Source: Aquariibacter albus
Lineage (GTDB): Bacteria; Pseudomonadota; Gammaproteobacteria; Burkholderiales; Burkholderiaceae_C
Length of the DNA stretch: 64,000 bases
Direction of reading: 5' to 3'
Assembly: GCF_014145335.1 (NCBI RefSeq)
Contig: NZ_JACIVI010000001.1
Location: 806,001 to 870,000 of the forward strand
How positions within the stretch are numbered: position 1 is the first letter of the stretch; every line of letters begins with the position of its first letter. Below, in pieces: positions 16,924-26,192 of the stretch. A program made the translations under genes and the position numbers. The notes beneath the pieces are model-generated. The model was not told the DNA's origin. It made no database searches and saw only the letters and a program-made list of their open reading frames with translations.

Positions 16924-16952
16924 GGCCACCCCGAAGCGCCCTTCGCCAGGCG

Positions 16953-16975
16953 CGAATCGTCCGCCGGACGATTCG
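16953..16975. repeat. 10-bp perfect hairpin between sucA and sucB
   Basis: CGAATCGTCC (16953-16962) and its exact complement GGACGATTCG (16966-16975) are separated by GCC. No T tract follows, so it is not a classical terminator. It may stabilise the upstream mRNA 3' end or attenuate readthrough. Confidence 0.6.
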
Positions 16976-17068
16976 TCGCCGGGCTCAGCCCCTCACGGGT
17001 CGCCGCCGACGGACCGGCCGAGCCGGGTCCGCGGCGGCTGCTTGAAGCACAGCATTTAGAGAGACACC

Positions 17069-18340
17069 ATGCCCATCATCGACGTGAAGGTTCCGCAACT
17101 GTCGGAATCCGTGGCCGAAGCCACCCTGCTGCAGTGGAAGAAGAAGCCCGGCGAAGCCGTGGCCATCGACGAGATCCTGATCGAGATCGAGACCGACAAG
17201 GTCGTGCTCGAAGTGCCGGCGCCGGCGGCCGGCGTGATGGCCCAGATCGTCAAGAACGACGGCGAGCTCTGCGTGAGCGACGAGGTCATCGCCCGCATCG
17301 ACACCGAGGGCCAGACCGCGGTCAGCCCGCTGGAAGTCAAGCCGGTGGCCGCGGCCCCGGCGGCGGCCGCGGCAGCCCCCGCCCCGGCGGCCGCAGGCAG
17401 CAAGTCGGACGTGTACTCGCCGGCGGCGGCGAAGATCGCGGCCGATGCCGGTATCTCCGGTGTCGCCGGCACCGGCAAGGATGGCCGCGTGACCAAGGGC
17501 GACGTGCTCGGCGCCGTGGCTGCGGCCGCCAGCGCCCCCGCGGCCAAGGCCGCTCCGGCCCCGGCGCTCAGCGTGCCGGCCAGCCCGGCCGTCGCCAAGC
17601 CGCTGCCCGCCGTGGACGTGGCGGCGCCCAAGCTCTCGGACCGCCCGGAGCAGCGGGTGCCGATGTCGCGCCTGCGGGCCCGCGTGGCCGAGCGTCTGCT
17701 GCAGTCGCAGGCCACCAACGCCATCCTCACGACCTTCAACGAGGTCAACATGGCCCCGGTCATGGAGATGCGCAAGCGCTTCCAGGACAAGTTCGAGAAG
17801 GAGCACGGCGTCAAGATCGGCTTCATGTCCTTCTTCGTGAAGGCGGCCGTCCATGCGCTGAAGAAGTTCCCGATCCTGAACGCCTCGGTCGATGGCAACG
17901 ACATCGTCTACCACGGCTATTTCGACATCGGCATCGCGGTGGGTTCGCCGCGCGGCCTGGTGGTGCCCATCATCCGCAATGCCGACCAGCTGAGCTTCGC
18001 CGACATCGAGAAGACCATCGCCGGCTTCGGCCAGAAGGCCAAGGACGGCAAGCTCTCGCTCGAAGAGCTGTCGGGCGGCACCTTCTCGATCAGCAACGGC
18101 GGCACCTTCGGCTCCATGCTGTCGACGCCGATCATCAACCCGCCGCAGTCGGCCATCCTGGGCGTGCACGCCACCAAGGACCGTGCCGTGGTCGAGAACG
18201 GTCAGGTCGTGGTCCGCCCGATCAACTACCTCGCCATGTCCTACGACCACCGGATCATCGACGGCCGCGAGGCCGTGCTGGGCCTGGTCGCGATGAAGGA
18301 AGCGCTGGAAGACCCCGCGCGCCTGCTGTTCGACATCTGA
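17069..18340 (+). CDS. sucB: Dihydrolipoyllysine succinyltransferase (E2 of 2-oxoglutarate dehydrogenase)
   Basis: 423 residues. A lipoyl domain (1-80) carries the lipoylated Lys44 in [10 protein letters not shown]. It is followed by an Ala/Pro-rich linker, a peripheral-subunit-binding domain ([16 protein letters not shown], about 112-148), a second flexible linker, and the catalytic domain ending in [13 protein letters not shown] with the catalytic His and Asp. It forms the ODH core. It lies 145 bases after sucA across a hairpin, with GAGAGAC before the ATG. Confidence 0.97.
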   Translation: MPIIDVKVPQLSESVAEATLLQWKKKPGEAVAIDEILIEIETDKVVLEVPAPAAGVMAQIVKNDGELCVSDEVIARIDTEGQTAVSPLEVKPVAAAPAAAAAAPAPAAAGSKSDVYSPAAAKIAADAGISGVAGTGKDGRVTKGDVLGAVAAAASAPAAKAAPAPALSVPASPAVAKPLPAVDVAAPKLSDRPEQRVPMSRLRARVAERLLQSQATNAILTTFNEVNMAPVMEMRKRFQDKFEKEHGVKIGFMSFFVKAAVHALKKFPILNASVDGNDIVYHGYFDIGIAVGSPRGLVVPIIRNADQLSFADIEKTIAGFGQKAKDGKLSLEELSGGTFSISNGGTFGSMLSTPIINPPQSAILGVHATKDRAVVENGQVVVRPINYLAMSYDHRIIDGREAVLGLVAMKEALEDPARLLFDI

Positions 18341-18389
18341 GCCGTCGAAGCGCCCCCAGGTACTGACCCGACCCCCCGGCGGCGCGCAG

Positions 18390-18436
18390 GCGGCCGCCCG
18401 GGTCGGGCGGCCGCTTCCGAGGCCCCGAGAGGGGCC
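18390..18436. repeat. Two tandem hairpins upstream of lpdA
   Basis: Hairpin A is GCGGCCGCCC (18390-18399), loop GGGTC, and the exact complement at 18405-18414. Hairpin B is GGCCCC-GAGA-GGGGCC (18421-18436), closed by a GNRA-type loop. A third weak dyad (TCCGA/TCGGA, about 18441-18452) overlaps the GGAGA ribosome site of lpdA. No T tract follows. Confidence 0.6.
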
Positions 18437-18459
18437 GCGATCCGAGATCGGAGAACCCC

Positions 18460-19887
18460 ATGTCCCAACACTTCGACGTCATCGTCATCGGCGCCGGCCC
18501 CGGCGGCTACATCGCCGCCATCCGCGCCGCGCAGCTCGGCTTCAAGGTCGCCTGCATCGATGCCTGGACCAATGCCCAGGGCGGCCCCGCCCCGGGTGGC
18601 ACCTGCACCAATGTCGGCTGCATTCCCAGCAAGGCCCTGCTGCAGTCCAGCGAGCACTACGAGCACGCCGGCAAGCACTTCGCAGCGCACGGCATCGGCG
18701 TGTCCGGCCTGACGCTGGACGTGGCCAAGATGGTCGGCCGCAAGGACACCGTCGTGAAGCAGAACAACGACGGCATCCTCTACCTGTTCAAGAAGAACAA
18801 GGTCGAGTTCTTCCACGGCACCGGCCGCTTCGTGAAGGCCACCGAGAAGGGTTACGAGATCGCCGTCGACGGCCCCGGCGCTGCCACGCTGAGCGGCGAG
18901 CACATCGTCGTGGCCACCGGTTCCAGCGCCCGTGCGCTGCCGGGCGCGGACTTCGACGAGGAGCGCATCCTCAGCAACGACGGCGCGCTGCGCATCGGCG
19001 CCGTGCCGGCCACGCTGGGCGTGATCGGCTCGGGGGTGATCGGCCTGGAGATGGGCTCGGTCTGGCGCCGCCTGGGGGCCAAGGTCACCGTGCTCGAAGG
19101 CCTGCCGACCTTCCTCGGCGCGGTCGACGAGACCATCGCCAAGGAAGCCAACAAGGCCTTCACCCGGCAGGGCCTGAAGATCAACCTGGGCGTGAAGATC
19201 AACAGCGTCACGAAGGGTGAAGCCGGCGTGACCGTGGCCTACACCGATGCCAAGGGCGCCGAGCAGAGCCTGGAGGTCGAGCGCCTGATCGTCTCCATCG
19301 GCCGCGTGCCCCACACCGCCGGCCTCGCGCCGGAGGCGGTCGGCCTGAAGCTCGACGAGCGCGGCGCCATCGTGGTCGACGAGGAGTGCAAGACCAACCT
19401 GCCCAAGGTCTGGGCGGTCGGCGACGTGGTCCGCGGCCCCATGCTCGCCCACAAGGCCGAGGAAGAGGGCGTGGCGGTGGCCGAGCGCATCGCCGGTCAG
19501 CACGGCCATGTCGACTTCAACCTCATTCCCTGGGTGATCTACACCTCGCCCGAGATCGCCTGGGTCGGCCAGACCGAGCAGCAGCTCAAGGCCAGCGGCC
19601 GCGCCTACAAGGCCGGCAGCTTCCCCTTCATCGCCAACGGCCGCGCCCGCGCGCTGGGCGACACGACCGGCATGGTGAAGATGCTGGCCGACGCGACGAC
19701 GGACGAACTGCTGGGCGTGCACATCGTCGGCCCGGTGGCCAGCGAGCTGATCGCCGAGGCCTGCGTGGCCATGGCCTTCAAGGCCAGCAGCGAGGACATC
19801 GCCCGCATCTGCCATGCCCACCCCTCGCTGAGCGAAGCGACCAAGGAAGCCGCGCTGGCCGTCGACGGCCGCACGCTGAACTTCTGA
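18460..19887 (+). CDS. lpdA: Dihydrolipoyl dehydrogenase (E3)
   Basis: 475 residues. The FAD-binding dinucleotide motif is IVIGAGPGGY (residues 8-17). The redox-active disulfide is C49/C54 in GGTCTNVGCIPSKAL. The NAD motif is GVIGSGVIGLEMGSV, and the C-terminal His-Glu pair is in CHAHPSLSEA. It reoxidises the dihydrolipoyl groups of SucB. It is third in the ODH operon, 119 bases after sucB, with GGAGA before the ATG. A 9-bp GC-rich stem at 19898-19928 follows the stop and may end the transcript. Confidence 0.97.
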   Translation: MSQHFDVIVIGAGPGGYIAAIRAAQLGFKVACIDAWTNAQGGPAPGGTCTNVGCIPSKALLQSSEHYEHAGKHFAAHGIGVSGLTLDVAKMVGRKDTVVKQNNDGILYLFKKNKVEFFHGTGRFVKATEKGYEIAVDGPGAATLSGEHIVVATGSSARALPGADFDEERILSNDGALRIGAVPATLGVIGSGVIGLEMGSVWRRLGAKVTVLEGLPTFLGAVDETIAKEANKAFTRQGLKINLGVKINSVTKGEAGVTVAYTDAKGAEQSLEVERLIVSIGRVPHTAGLAPEAVGLKLDERGAIVVDEECKTNLPKVWAVGDVVRGPMLAHKAEEEGVAVAERIAGQHGHVDFNLIPWVIYTSPEIAWVGQTEQQLKASGRAYKAGSFPFIANGRARALGDTTGMVKMLADATTDELLGVHIVGPVASELIAEACVAMAFKASSEDIARICHAHPSLSEATKEAALAVDGRTLNF

Positions 19888-20002
19888 GGCCAGCCTTCCG
19901 CCCGCGCGGTCCCCAGGCCCGCGGGCGGCGGGGGCCGGGGAGGCCGGCGTCGCTTCCTTGCCGCACGACGTCCGGGCGTCGGGTGACCGCCCGGTTTCAC
20001 CG

Positions 20003-21115
20003 ATGATTCCGCCCATGCCCACCGTCACCGAGCTGTTTCACCAGACCCTGGCCGGTCGCGGCTACACCGCCGATGCGGCCCAGGAGGCCGCGGTGGCCGA
20101 ACTGCAGCGCTGCGAGGACCAGTGGCGCGCCTACCTGGCGCGGCGCCGCAATGCGGTGGCCAAGCTGCTGCTGAAGCCGGCCCTGCCCAAGGGCGTCTAC
20201 ATGTTCGGCGGCGTCGGCCGTGGCAAGAGCTTCCTCATGGACAGCTTCTTCCAGGCCGTGCCGCTGCGCCGCAAGACGCGGCTGCACTTCCACGAGTTCA
20301 TGCGCGAGGTGCATCGCGAGCTGCAGGAGCTCAAGGGCCGCGCCGATCCCTTGGATGAACTGGCCCGGCGCATCGCCCGCAAGCACCGTCTCATCTGCTT
20401 CGACGAGTTCCACGTCGCCGACGTGACCGACGCGATGATCCTGCACCGCCTCCTGGACGCGCTCTTCCGCAACCGGGTGGCCATCGTCACCACCAGCAAC
20501 TTCCACCCCGACGGGCTCTACCCCAACGGCCTGCATCGCGACCGCATCCTGCCGGCCATCGAGCTGCTGAAGACGCATCTGGTGGTCAAGCAGGTCGATG
20601 CCGGCATCGACTACCGGCGCCGCACGCTGGAGCAGGTCGCGCTCTACCACTGCCCGGCCGGTCCGGCCGCCGATGCCCAGCTGGCCGAGACCTTCGGCAA
20701 GCTGGCCGAGTGCGCCGACGAGGAGCCCCGGCTGCTGATCGAGCATCGCGAGCTCAAGGCCCGGCGCCGTGCCGGGGGCGTGGTGTGGTTCGACTTCGCG
20801 CAGCTCTGCGGCGGCCCGCGCTCGCAGAACGATTACCTCGAGATCGCGAGCCAGTTCCACACCCTGCTGCTGTCGAACGTGCCCCTGATGCCGCCCAAGC
20901 TCGCCGCCGAGGCGCGGCGCTTCACCTGGCTGATCGACGTGCTCTACGACCGGCGCGTCAAGCTGGCGGTCTCGGCCGCCGTGCCGCCCGAGCAGCTCTA
21001 CACCGAAGGGCCGCTCGCGCACGAATTCCCGCGCACCATCTCGCGCCTCAACGAGATGCAGAGCGCCGAGTTCCTGGCCCTGCCGCATCGCAACGTCGAC
21101 ACCCGGCTGACCTGA
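20003..21115 (+). CDS. zapE: ZapE, AFG1-like cell-division ATPase
   Basis: 370 residues if read from 20003 (366 from the ATG at 20015; neither has a clear ribosome site). The Walker A is FGGVGRGKSF (about 68-77) and Walker B is LICFDEFHVADV, followed by a sensor region (VTTSNFHPDGLYPNGLHRDRILP, seen in parts). ZapE binds FtsZ and affects Z-ring stability during late division. The mitochondrial homologue AFG1 assists respiratory protein turnover. It lies between lpdA and the DinG-like gene. Confidence 0.93.
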   Translation: MIPPMPTVTELFHQTLAGRGYTADAAQEAAVAELQRCEDQWRAYLARRRNAVAKLLLKPALPKGVYMFGGVGRGKSFLMDSFFQAVPLRRKTRLHFHEFMREVHRELQELKGRADPLDELARRIARKHRLICFDEFHVADVTDAMILHRLLDALFRNRVAIVTTSNFHPDGLYPNGLHRDRILPAIELLKTHLVVKQVDAGIDYRRRTLEQVALYHCPAGPAADAQLAETFGKLAECADEEPRLLIEHRELKARRRAGGVVWFDFAQLCGGPRSQNDYLEIASQFHTLLLSNVPLMPPKLAAEARRFTWLIDVLYDRRVKLAVSAAVPPEQLYTEGPLAHEFPRTISRLNEMQSAEFLALPHRNVDTRLT

Positions 21116-21134
21116 GGCCTGCCGGGCCGGCTCC

Positions 21135-21140
21135 TATACT
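21135..21140 (+). promoter_or_regulatory. -10 element (TATACT) before the DinG-like gene
   Basis: TCCTATACTGG in the 37-base gap after zapE. It ends 12 bases before the ATG at 21153, so the expected leader is only ~6 bases, too short for a Shine-Dalgarno. Confidence 0.45.
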
Positions 21141-21152
21141 GGCCCGGACCCG

Positions 21153-23201
21153 ATGGATGCCGACCGCCCCGACCCCGCCGAGCGCGACGCGCTGCCCTGG
21201 CCCGACGCGGCGCCGCCCGAGGACCTGGTCCAGGCCGTGGCCCGCTGCTTCGGTCCCGAGGGGCCGCTGGCCGCGCAGGATCCGTCCTACCTCGAACGCT
21301 CCGGCCAGCAGCAGATGGCGGCGGCCGTGGCCGAAGCCATCACCGACCAGGCCGTGCTGGTCGTCGAGGCCGGCACCGGCATCGGCAAGACCTTCGCCTA
21401 CCTGGTGCCGGCCCTGCTCTCGGGCCGTCGCACCCTGGTCAGCACCGCCACCAAGAGCTTGCAGGACCAGCTCTACCGCCGCGATCTGCCGGCCCTGCGC
21501 GACACCCTGGGCCTGCCCCTGCGCACCGCGCTGCTCAAGGGCCGCGGCAGCTACCTCTGCCAGCACCGCCTGATCCTGGCCCGCGGCGAGGACAGCATGG
21601 CCGATGCCGCCACCCAGCGCGCGCTGGCCCGTATCGAGACCTGGGCCCAGGGCACGCCCAATGGCGACCTGGCCGGCCTGCCGGGCCTGGACGAGCGCTC
21701 GCCGCTGCTGCCGCTGATCACCTCCACCCGCGAGAACTGCCTGGGCAGCGACTGCCCGCAGTTCCGCGAATGCCATGTGATGCAGGCGCGGCGCGAGGCC
21801 ATGGCGGCCGATCTGGTCGTCGTCAACCACCACCTCTTCTTCGCCGACCTGAGCCTGCGCGACACCGGCATGGCCGAGCTGCTGCCCAGCGTCGAGCTGG
21901 CCATCTTCGACGAAGCCCACCAGCTGGCCGAGGCCGGCGTCGGCTTCCTCGGCCGCAACCTCGGCAGTGCCCAGGCCCTGGACCTGGCCCGCGACCTGCT
22001 GGCCGCCGGTCTGCGCGAGGCCCGCGGCCTGCAGCCCTGGGCCGAACTGGCCGGCCGCCTCGACCGCGCCGCGCGCGATCTGCGCCTGGTGGCGGCCGGT
22101 CCGCTGGCCCACCGGCCGCCGCGTGGCGGCAGCCTGAAACTGCGCTGGGAGGACCGGGCCGAGGCGCCTGACTTCGTCGAAGGTCTTGCCGCCCTTGCCG
22201 CAGCCGCCACGGCCGTGCAGGCTGCACTCGACACCGTCAGCGAGCTGGCGCCCGATTTCCCCAAGCTGGCCGACCGCGCCCAGGCCCTGTCCCAGGCCGC
22301 CCGGGCCTTCGGCCAGCCGGCCGAGACGGGGCGCGTGCGCTGGATCGAGCTGGGCAGCCTGGCCATGCGCCTGGTCGACAGTCCGCTCGATGTGCGCGAG
22401 GCCATGCAGGGCCAGCTCGACGCGGCGCCGCGGGCCTGGGTCTTCACCTCGGCCACGCTGGGCGCGGAGGCGCGCCTGCAGTGGTTCACCGAGCGCACCG
22501 GCCTGGACGACCGGGCCCGTACCCTCAAGCTCGACAGCCCCTTCGACTACCGGCAACAGGCCCGGCTGCATGTGCCCGCGCGCTTCCCGCGGCCGAACAG
22601 CCCCGAACATCCGACCGCCGTCGCGGCCCTGGCCGCCCGCTGCGCGCTGCGCCTGGGCGGCCGCAGCTTCGTGCTGACGACCACGCTGCGCGCCCTGCAG
22701 CGCATTGCCGAGGACCTGGAGGCCCCGCTGGCCGACGCCGGCATCGCCCTGCTGGTGCAGGGCCGGCTGCCGAAGCGGCAGCTGCTGGAACGTTTCGTCG
22801 CCGGTGAGCCCGCGCTGCTGGTCGGGTCGGCCAGCTTCTGGGAGGGCATCGACGTGCCGGGTGAGGCGCTGCAATGCGTCGTGATCGACAAGCTGCCTTT
22901 TCCTCCGCCGAGCGACCCGCTGGTCGAGGCGCGCAGCCGGCAGCTGGAGGCCGCGGGCCGCAGCCCCTTCAAGGACTATTTCGTCGCCGAGGCCGCGGTG
23001 GCGCTGAAGCAGGGCGCCGGGCGACTGATCCGCCGCGAGAGCGACTGCGGCCTGCTGGTGGTGGCCGACCCGCGCCTGGCGGCGCCGGGCTACGGGCGGC
23101 AGCTGCTGAGCGCGCTGCCGCCGATGCCGCGCCTCGACGATCTCGACGAGGCGCTGGACTGGCTGGTCGACCTCACCAGACCTGCCACCAGGGCTTGCTG
23201 A
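21153..23201 (+). CDS. DinG/YoaA-type ATP-dependent DNA helicase (Fe-S, XPD-like)
   Basis: 682 residues. The Walker A is VEAGTGIGKTFAY (about 71-83), followed by motif Ia (STATKSLQDQLY). The four Fe-S Cys sit between Walker A and Walker B in SYLCQ, NCLGSDC and RECHV. The DEAH box is IFDEAHQL, motif V/VI regions are GSASFWEGIDVPG and KQGAGRLIRRESD. Such helicases unwind forked or R-loop DNA; E. coli DinG is LexA-regulated, but I see no SOS box here. The length and missing nuclease domain fit YoaA/DinG of proteobacteria. Its last 29 bases overlap the 3' end of bamD on the other strand. Confidence 0.92.
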   Translation: MDADRPDPAERDALPWPDAAPPEDLVQAVARCFGPEGPLAAQDPSYLERSGQQQMAAAVAEAITDQAVLVVEAGTGIGKTFAYLVPALLSGRRTLVSTATKSLQDQLYRRDLPALRDTLGLPLRTALLKGRGSYLCQHRLILARGEDSMADAATQRALARIETWAQGTPNGDLAGLPGLDERSPLLPLITSTRENCLGSDCPQFRECHVMQARREAMAADLVVVNHHLFFADLSLRDTGMAELLPSVELAIFDEAHQLAEAGVGFLGRNLGSAQALDLARDLLAAGLREARGLQPWAELAGRLDRAARDLRLVAAGPLAHRPPRGGSLKLRWEDRAEAPDFVEGLAALAAAATAVQAALDTVSELAPDFPKLADRAQALSQAARAFGQPAETGRVRWIELGSLAMRLVDSPLDVREAMQGQLDAAPRAWVFTSATLGAEARLQWFTERTGLDDRARTLKLDSPFDYRQQARLHVPARFPRPNSPEHPTAVAALAARCALRLGGRSFVLTTTLRALQRIAEDLEAPLADAGIALLVQGRLPKRQLLERFVAGEPALLVGSASFWEGIDVPGEALQCVVIDKLPFPPPSDPLVEARSRQLEAAGRSPFKDYFVAEAAVALKQGAGRLIRRESDCGLLVVADPRLAAPGYGRQLLSALPPMPRLDDLDEALDWLVDLTRPATRAC

Positions 23202-24009
23202 CCTTGGCCTTCGCGTCCAGGCCGCCGCTCAGGAAGACGCTGTTCGGGAAATTCTTGACCAGCACGCGCTGGGCATCGTCACGCAGCTCGGGCAGCTTCA
23301 GCTCGTCGTAGCCGCGGACCATGATGAACAGCGCCTCCTCGACCGCCGGGGCGTTGCGGAATTCCTGCACCGCCTGCTGCGCGCGGTTCACCGCGGCCAC
23401 CCAGGCACCGCGGCGCGCGTAGTAGCGCGCCACATGCACCTCGTACTGTGCCAGCGTGTTCAGGATGTAGTTCATCCGCAGGCCGGCATCCGGCGCGTAG
23501 CGCGAATTCGGGAACAGCGTGACGACCTGACGGTAGCTCTGGTAGGCGTCGCGCGAGGCCTGCTGGTCGCGCTCGGAGAGGTCCTGCCGCGCGAAGCTCC
23601 CGAGCAGGCCGAGCCGCTCGTTGAAGTTGATCTGCCCCTGCAGGTAGTAGGCATAGTCCAGCGCCGGGCTGCTGGGGTTCAGGCTGATGAAGCGCTCCAG
23701 GGTGGCCAGGGCCTCGGGCTTGAGGCCGTTCTTCCACTGCGCGTAGGCCAGGTCCAGCTGGGCCTGCTGCGCGAGCTGGGTGCCGGCGGCACGCGCTTCC
23801 AGGCGGGTGTAGAGCTGGATCGCACGGTCCCAGTTGGCCGCGGCGGACTCGTCGCGGGCCTCTTCATACAATCGGGTCGTGTCCCACTTCTCCACGTCGC
23901 TGCCCAGGCCGGGCTTCGACGCGCAAGCCGCCAGCAGGACCACGGCGGCGGCCATCAGGGAGGCGCGGCCGAGGCGGCCGGAGCAGGGCGGTTGGCGGTG
24001 CAGGTTCAT
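23173..24009 (-). CDS. bamD: BamD outer-membrane assembly lipoprotein
   Basis: 278 residues. A lipoprotein signal has lipobox LLAACAS at about residues 26-32 (lipidated Cys). TPR repeats follow: the segments DRAIQLYTRLEARAAGTQLA, QAQLDLAYAQWKNGL, NPSSPALDYAYYLQGQINF, and VTLFPNSRYAPDAGLRMNYI. BamD is the essential partner of BamA in folding beta-barrel proteins at the outer membrane. A TATACT -10 for this gene (24079 to 24074) lies within the first codons of the divergent rluD. The 3' end overlaps the helicase gene tail-to-tail. Confidence 0.95.
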   Translation of the reverse strand: MNLHRQPPCSGRLGRASLMAAAVVLLAACASKPGLGSDVEKWDTTRLYEEARDESAAANWDRAIQLYTRLEARAAGTQLAQQAQLDLAYAQWKNGLKPEALATLERFISLNPSSPALDYAYYLQGQINFNERLGLLGSFARQDLSERDQQASRDAYQSYRQVVTLFPNSRYAPDAGLRMNYILNTLAQYEVHVARYYARRGAWVAAVNRAQQAVQEFRNAPAVEEALFIMVRGYDELKLPELRDDAQRVLVKNFPNSVFLSGGLDAKAKVSKPWWQVW

Positions 24010-24063
24010 CGCAAGGGACTTCGGCGCCGGCCCGCAGCGGATCGGGCGCCCATCAAAGGACAA

Positions 24064-25143
24064 ATGACCGACGAGTATAGGGGTGCCCCCCCGCGGGATC
24101 CGGGGCTTGCCGGGGCCTGGCCCGAGGCTCTGGACGGCCCGGTGGACGAGGCCGAAGGCGAGGGTCCGGACGAAGCGCCGGCCGAGCTGCGCGTCGGCCA
24201 GGTCGCGCCTGCCGAACACGGCGAGCGCCTGGACCGCTGGCTCGCGCGGCTCGCGCCGGAGTTTTCGCGCAGCCATGTGCAGACCTTGATCGCCCAGGGC
24301 GAGGCCACGATCGACGGCCGGCCGGCGACCACCCCCGCCAAGCGCCTGCTTGCCGGCCAGCAGCTGGCCCTGCGTCTGGTGCCGACGCCGCAGAGCCAGG
24401 CCTTCCGGCCCGAGCCCCTGCCGCTGGCCATCGTCCACGAGGACGAGTCCCTGATGGTGGTCGACAAGCCGGTCGGCCTCGTCGTGCATCCGGCGGCGGG
24501 CCACTGGTCCGGCACGCTGCTCAACGGTCTGCTCGCCCACCACGCCGGGGCATCGGCCCTGCCGCGGGCCGGCATCGTGCATCGGCTGGACAAGGACACC
24601 AGCGGCCTGATGGTCGTCGCCAAGACCCTGGCTGCCCAGACGGCGCTGGTGCGCGCCATCGCCGCCCGCGAGGTGCACCGCGAGTACCTGGCCCTGGCCC
24701 ACGGCCTGCCGCCGCCGACCGGCACCATCGACGCGCCGATCGGTCGCGATCCGGCCTCCCGCGTGCGCATGGCCGTCGTCGCCGGCGGCAAGCCGGCCCG
24801 CACCGACATCGAGCGCCTGGGTGGGGTGGCCGAGGCCGGCCCGCGCGGCGTCAGCCTGCTGCGCTGCCTGCTGCACAGCGGTCGCACCCACCAGATCCGC
24901 GTCCACCTTGCCCACCGCGGCCATCCCCTGCTGGCGGACGCCGTCTACGGCGGTGCGCCGGCGGCCGGCCTGCAGCGCCAGGCCCTGCATGCGCGGGTGC
25001 TCAGCCTCGTGCACCCGCTCAGTGGCCGCCGCCTGCGCTGCGTGGCACCGCCGCCGGCCGACCTGCTGGCCGCGGTGACTACGCTCGGTCTGCAGGCGGC
25101 CCTGCCAGCCGACCCGCCGGGCGTGCATTGGGAAGCCTCGTGA
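24064..25143 (+). CDS. rluD: 23S rRNA pseudouridine synthase RluD (RluA family)
   Basis: 359 residues. An acidic, probably disordered N-terminal ~45 residues is followed by an S4 RNA-binding domain (RLDRWLARLAPEFSRSHVQTLI, in parts) and the catalytic domain with the essential Asp in IVHRLDKDTSGLMVVAK. The C-terminal HSGRTHQIRVHLAHRGHPLLAD block is also family-typical. It modifies U1911/1915/1917 (E. coli numbering) in helix 69. AAGGA 3 bases before the ATG supports the start. It is divergent from bamD, the usual arrangement. Confidence 0.93.
   Translation: MTDEYRGAPPRDPGLAGAWPEALDGPVDEAEGEGPDEAPAELRVGQVAPAEHGERLDRWLARLAPEFSRSHVQTLIAQGEATIDGRPATTPAKRLLAGQQLALRLVPTPQSQAFRPEPLPLAIVHEDESLMVVDKPVGLVVHPAAGHWSGTLLNGLLAHHAGASALPRAGIVHRLDKDTSGLMVVAKTLAAQTALVRAIAAREVHREYLALAHGLPPPTGTIDAPIGRDPASRVRMAVVAGGKPARTDIERLGGVAEAGPRGVSLLRCLLHSGRTHQIRVHLAHRGHPLLADAVYGGAPAAGLQRQALHARVLSLVHPLSGRRLRCVAPPPADLLAAVTTLGLQAALPADPPGVHWEAS
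24074..24079 (-). promoter_or_regulatory. -10 element (TATACT) for bamD inside the rluD 5' end
   Basis: Read on the minus strand, CCTATACTCG lies 64 bases before the bamD ATG, giving a leader of ~58 bases. The same bases encode residues 4-6 of RluD on the plus strand. Confidence 0.45.
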
Positions 25144-25370
25144 ACGCCTCCCGCCCGCTGCGGCCGGAGCCTGCAGGGGCGTCCCGTACACTATCGCCCT
25201 GAGAGGCGGTGTGAACCCGCCGGCATGACAGGCCGCAGCCTTCCTTCGCGGCCCCCGTCCTGCCTCCCGGAATGGCGCGCCCCTGATCGGCGGATTCCGG
25301 TTCCGTCGGGCCCCTGCGGCCCGCACCCTGTCCGACCCCTGGCCGTCTGGCCGCCCCGAAGCTGCGATCG
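25144..25370. other. Non-coding gap rluD-scpB with weak promoter signal
   Basis: 227 bases with no convincing gene. A possible -10 TACACT is at 25187-25192 and a 5-bp stem GGCGG/CCGCC at 25205-25221. A short open frame from an ATG near 25225 has no ribosome site and is not called. The gap presumably holds the scpB-rluB promoter and a long leader. Confidence 0.4.
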
Positions 25371-26192
25371 ATGAACATTCAGGATGCCAAGCGCGTCCTC
25401 GAAGCCGCCTTGCTCTGTGCGCGCGAGCCCTTGCCGCTGCGCGAGCTCAAGCTGCTTTTCGACGACCCGGTCGACGCGGTCACGCTGCGTCCGGTGCTGG
25501 ACGCCCTGGCCGAGGACTGGGCCGACCGCGGCCTGGAGCTGGTCGAGCTGGCCAGCGGCTGGCGTTTCCAGAGCCGGCCGGCCATGCGCCTGCATCTCGA
25601 TCGCCTCAACCCCGAGAAGCCGCCGCGCTACACCCGCGCGACGCTGGAAACCCTGGCCATCATTGCCTACCGCCAGCCGGTCACCCGCGGTGACATCGAG
25701 GACATCCGCGGCGTGACCGTCGGTGCGCCGATGATCAAGCAGCTCGAGGACCGCGGCTGGATCGAGGTGATCGGCCACCGCGAGGCCCCGGGCCGGCCGG
25801 CGCTCTTCGCGACGACCCGGGCCTTCCTCGACGACCTGGGCCTGGCCTCGCTGGCCGAGTTGCCGCCGCTCGACGGCAGCGGCCTGGGCGGCGATCCGGC
25901 GGCCGGCCAGACCCTCTCCCTGCTTCCCCCGGACCCGGTGTCGCCTGAAGACACCGGGCCGGCGCTGCGGCCCACCCCCGGGGTGGAGGACCGCCAAGAC
26001 GATCCGGCCCAGCCGGCGGATCGCGCCACGGCGCCGGACCTGGCCCGCCCCGACGGGGCGGACGAGGTCGCGGCCCCAAGCCCGGACGACGCCGTGACGG
26101 CGGACGTCCTTCCTGTCGCCGCACCGGCCGCCTCCCAGGCCCCGGATGCCGAAGTTGCGGCCGACCCTCGTCCTCCCACCGAGACGACATGA
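25371..26192 (+). CDS. scpB: Segregation and condensation protein ScpB
   Basis: 273 residues. The first ~165 residues form the two winged-helix domains ([60 protein letters not shown]). The remaining ~100 are an acidic, Pro/Ala-rich tail longer than in short ScpB proteins. ScpB binds ScpA in the SMC condensin complex. No scpA is seen nearby. There is no clear Shine-Dalgarno. It overlaps rluB by 4 bases (ATGA), a common ScpB-RluB pairing. Confidence 0.94.
   Translation: MNIQDAKRVLEAALLCAREPLPLRELKLLFDDPVDAVTLRPVLDALAEDWADRGLELVELASGWRFQSRPAMRLHLDRLNPEKPPRYTRATLETLAIIAYRQPVTRGDIEDIRGVTVGAPMIKQLEDRGWIEVIGHREAPGRPALFATTRAFLDDLGLASLAELPPLDGSGLGGDPAAGQTLSLLPPDPVSPEDTGPALRPTPGVEDRQDDPAQPADRATAPDLARPDGADEVAAPSPDDAVTADVLPVAAPAASQAPDAEVAADPRPPTETT

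Noticed and set aside
13903-16929. A ~1000-codon open frame antisense to sucA
   Set aside because: Same reason: sucA is unambiguous on the plus strand and the antisense product has no recognisable fold or motif.
21100-21160. SOS box before the DinG-like helicase
   Set aside because: DinG is LexA-regulated in E. coli, but no CTGT-N8-ACAG-like site is present in the gap or around the start here.
25225-25300. Small ORF upstream of scpB
   Set aside because: No ribosome site, no recognisable sequence, and it lies in the probable leader.
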